Of a stretch of DNA of 5,195 bases, positions 4,954-5,195 are shown piece by piece. How positions within the stretch are numbered: the stretch's first letter is position 1; each line of letters begins with the position of its first letter. The DNA is taken from the NCBI GenBank assembly GCA_016926595.1, contig JAFGOG010000009.1, positions 1 through 5,195 of the forward strand, in the 5' to 3' direction. Origin of the DNA: Anaerolineae bacterium. Its GTDB lineage: Bacteria > Chloroflexota > Anaerolineae > JAAYZQ01. Below the pieces are notes generated by a model. It did not search any database. It was given only the letters and a program-made list of their open reading frames with translations, and was not told the origin of the DNA. Made by a program: the position numbers and the translations under genes.

Positions 4954-5195
4954 ATGAAAGTCACGAGCGAACGACAAGAGAACTGCCAGGTCCGCGTCAC
5001 CGTCGAGCTGGACGCGATCGAAGTCGAAAACAAGCTGCGCCAGACAGCCCAGCGGCTGTCGCGCCGCTACACCGTCCCCGGCTATCGCAAGGGCAAAGCC
5101 CCCTACGCGGCAGTGCTGCGCACCTTTGGCCGAGAGGTGCTCCAGGAACAGGCCTTGGAGGAATTTGGCCAGGAGCTCTACGACCAGGCGTTGAA
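4954..5195 (+). CDS. tig: Trigger factor, N-terminal part (3' end outside window)
   Basis: Eighty codons are visible before the window ends. The N-terminus MKVTSE followed by NCQVRVTVELDAIEVENKL, then RRYTVPGYRKGKAP, matches the ribosome-binding domain of trigger factor. That domain's signature loop GFRxGxxP appears here as GYRKGKAP (43-50) and docks to ribosomal protein L23 at the exit tunnel. VLRTFGREVLQEQALEEFGQELYDQAL continues the expected helix. Full-length trigger factor is about 430-480 residues, with a peptidyl-prolyl isomerase domain and a C-terminal chaperone domain still to come. It acts on nascent chains in the cytosol. In many bacteria clpP and clpX follow; that cannot be checked here. 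Confidence 0.93.
   Translation, partial: MKVTSERQENCQVRVTVELDAIEVENKLRQTAQRLSRRYTVPGYRKGKAPYAAVLRTFGREVLQEQALEEFGQELYDQAL

Overview
This 5.2 kb window is a GC-rich bacterial chromosomal segment with every gene on the + strand. It has two partial genes at the edges, four complete protein genes and two tRNA genes. The mix suggests a free-living anaerobe or facultative anaerobe: a tungsten/molybdenum-pterin aldehyde ferredoxin oxidoreductase with its own polyferredoxin, a stand-alone HNH protein with a VLVLNATYEP-type N-terminus, and a trigger factor. The codon bias and tRNA genes without an encoded CCA are compatible with Chloroflexota (Anaerolineae-like). That placement is inference only, because no phylogenetic marker is complete here.

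Layout. Positions 1-627 hold the C-terminal 208 residues of a Trp-rich, probably secreted protein of unknown function. A near-perfect 18-bp hairpin (634-674) separates it from a two-gene redox operon: a four-cluster [4Fe-4S] ferredoxin (692-1105) and an aldehyde ferredoxin oxidoreductase-family enzyme (1105-2874). These two overlap by one base (TGATG), so they are probably translationally coupled. A sigma-70-type promoter (2961-2989) then drives a tRNA pair, tRNA-Gln(UUG) and a CAU-anticodon tRNA. The latter looks like the lysidine-modified isoleucine tRNA rather than methionine. A palindrome- and heptad-rich spacer (3171-3258) follows, then an HNH endonuclease-family gene (3262-3765). A 233-bp regulatory region with a consensus -10, evenly spaced GATGC/GCATC half-sites and a leader hairpin precedes an RpiR/MurR-family regulator (3999-4922). 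The trigger factor gene (tig) starts 31 bp later and runs off the window.

How the parts work together. The ferredoxin and AOR form a plausible unit that oxidises an aldehyde (or reduces a carboxylate) and passes electrons through a chain of iron-sulfur clusters. The tRNAs, HNH gene and tig are general or housekeeping functions. The RpiR regulator's target is not evident; only tig lies directly downstream.

No clearly new multi-gene system is present. The items most worth a second look are the altered cofactor-binding motif in the AOR, the hairpin against the ferredoxin ribosome-binding site, the palindromic spacer after the tRNAs, and the half-site array upstream of the regulator.
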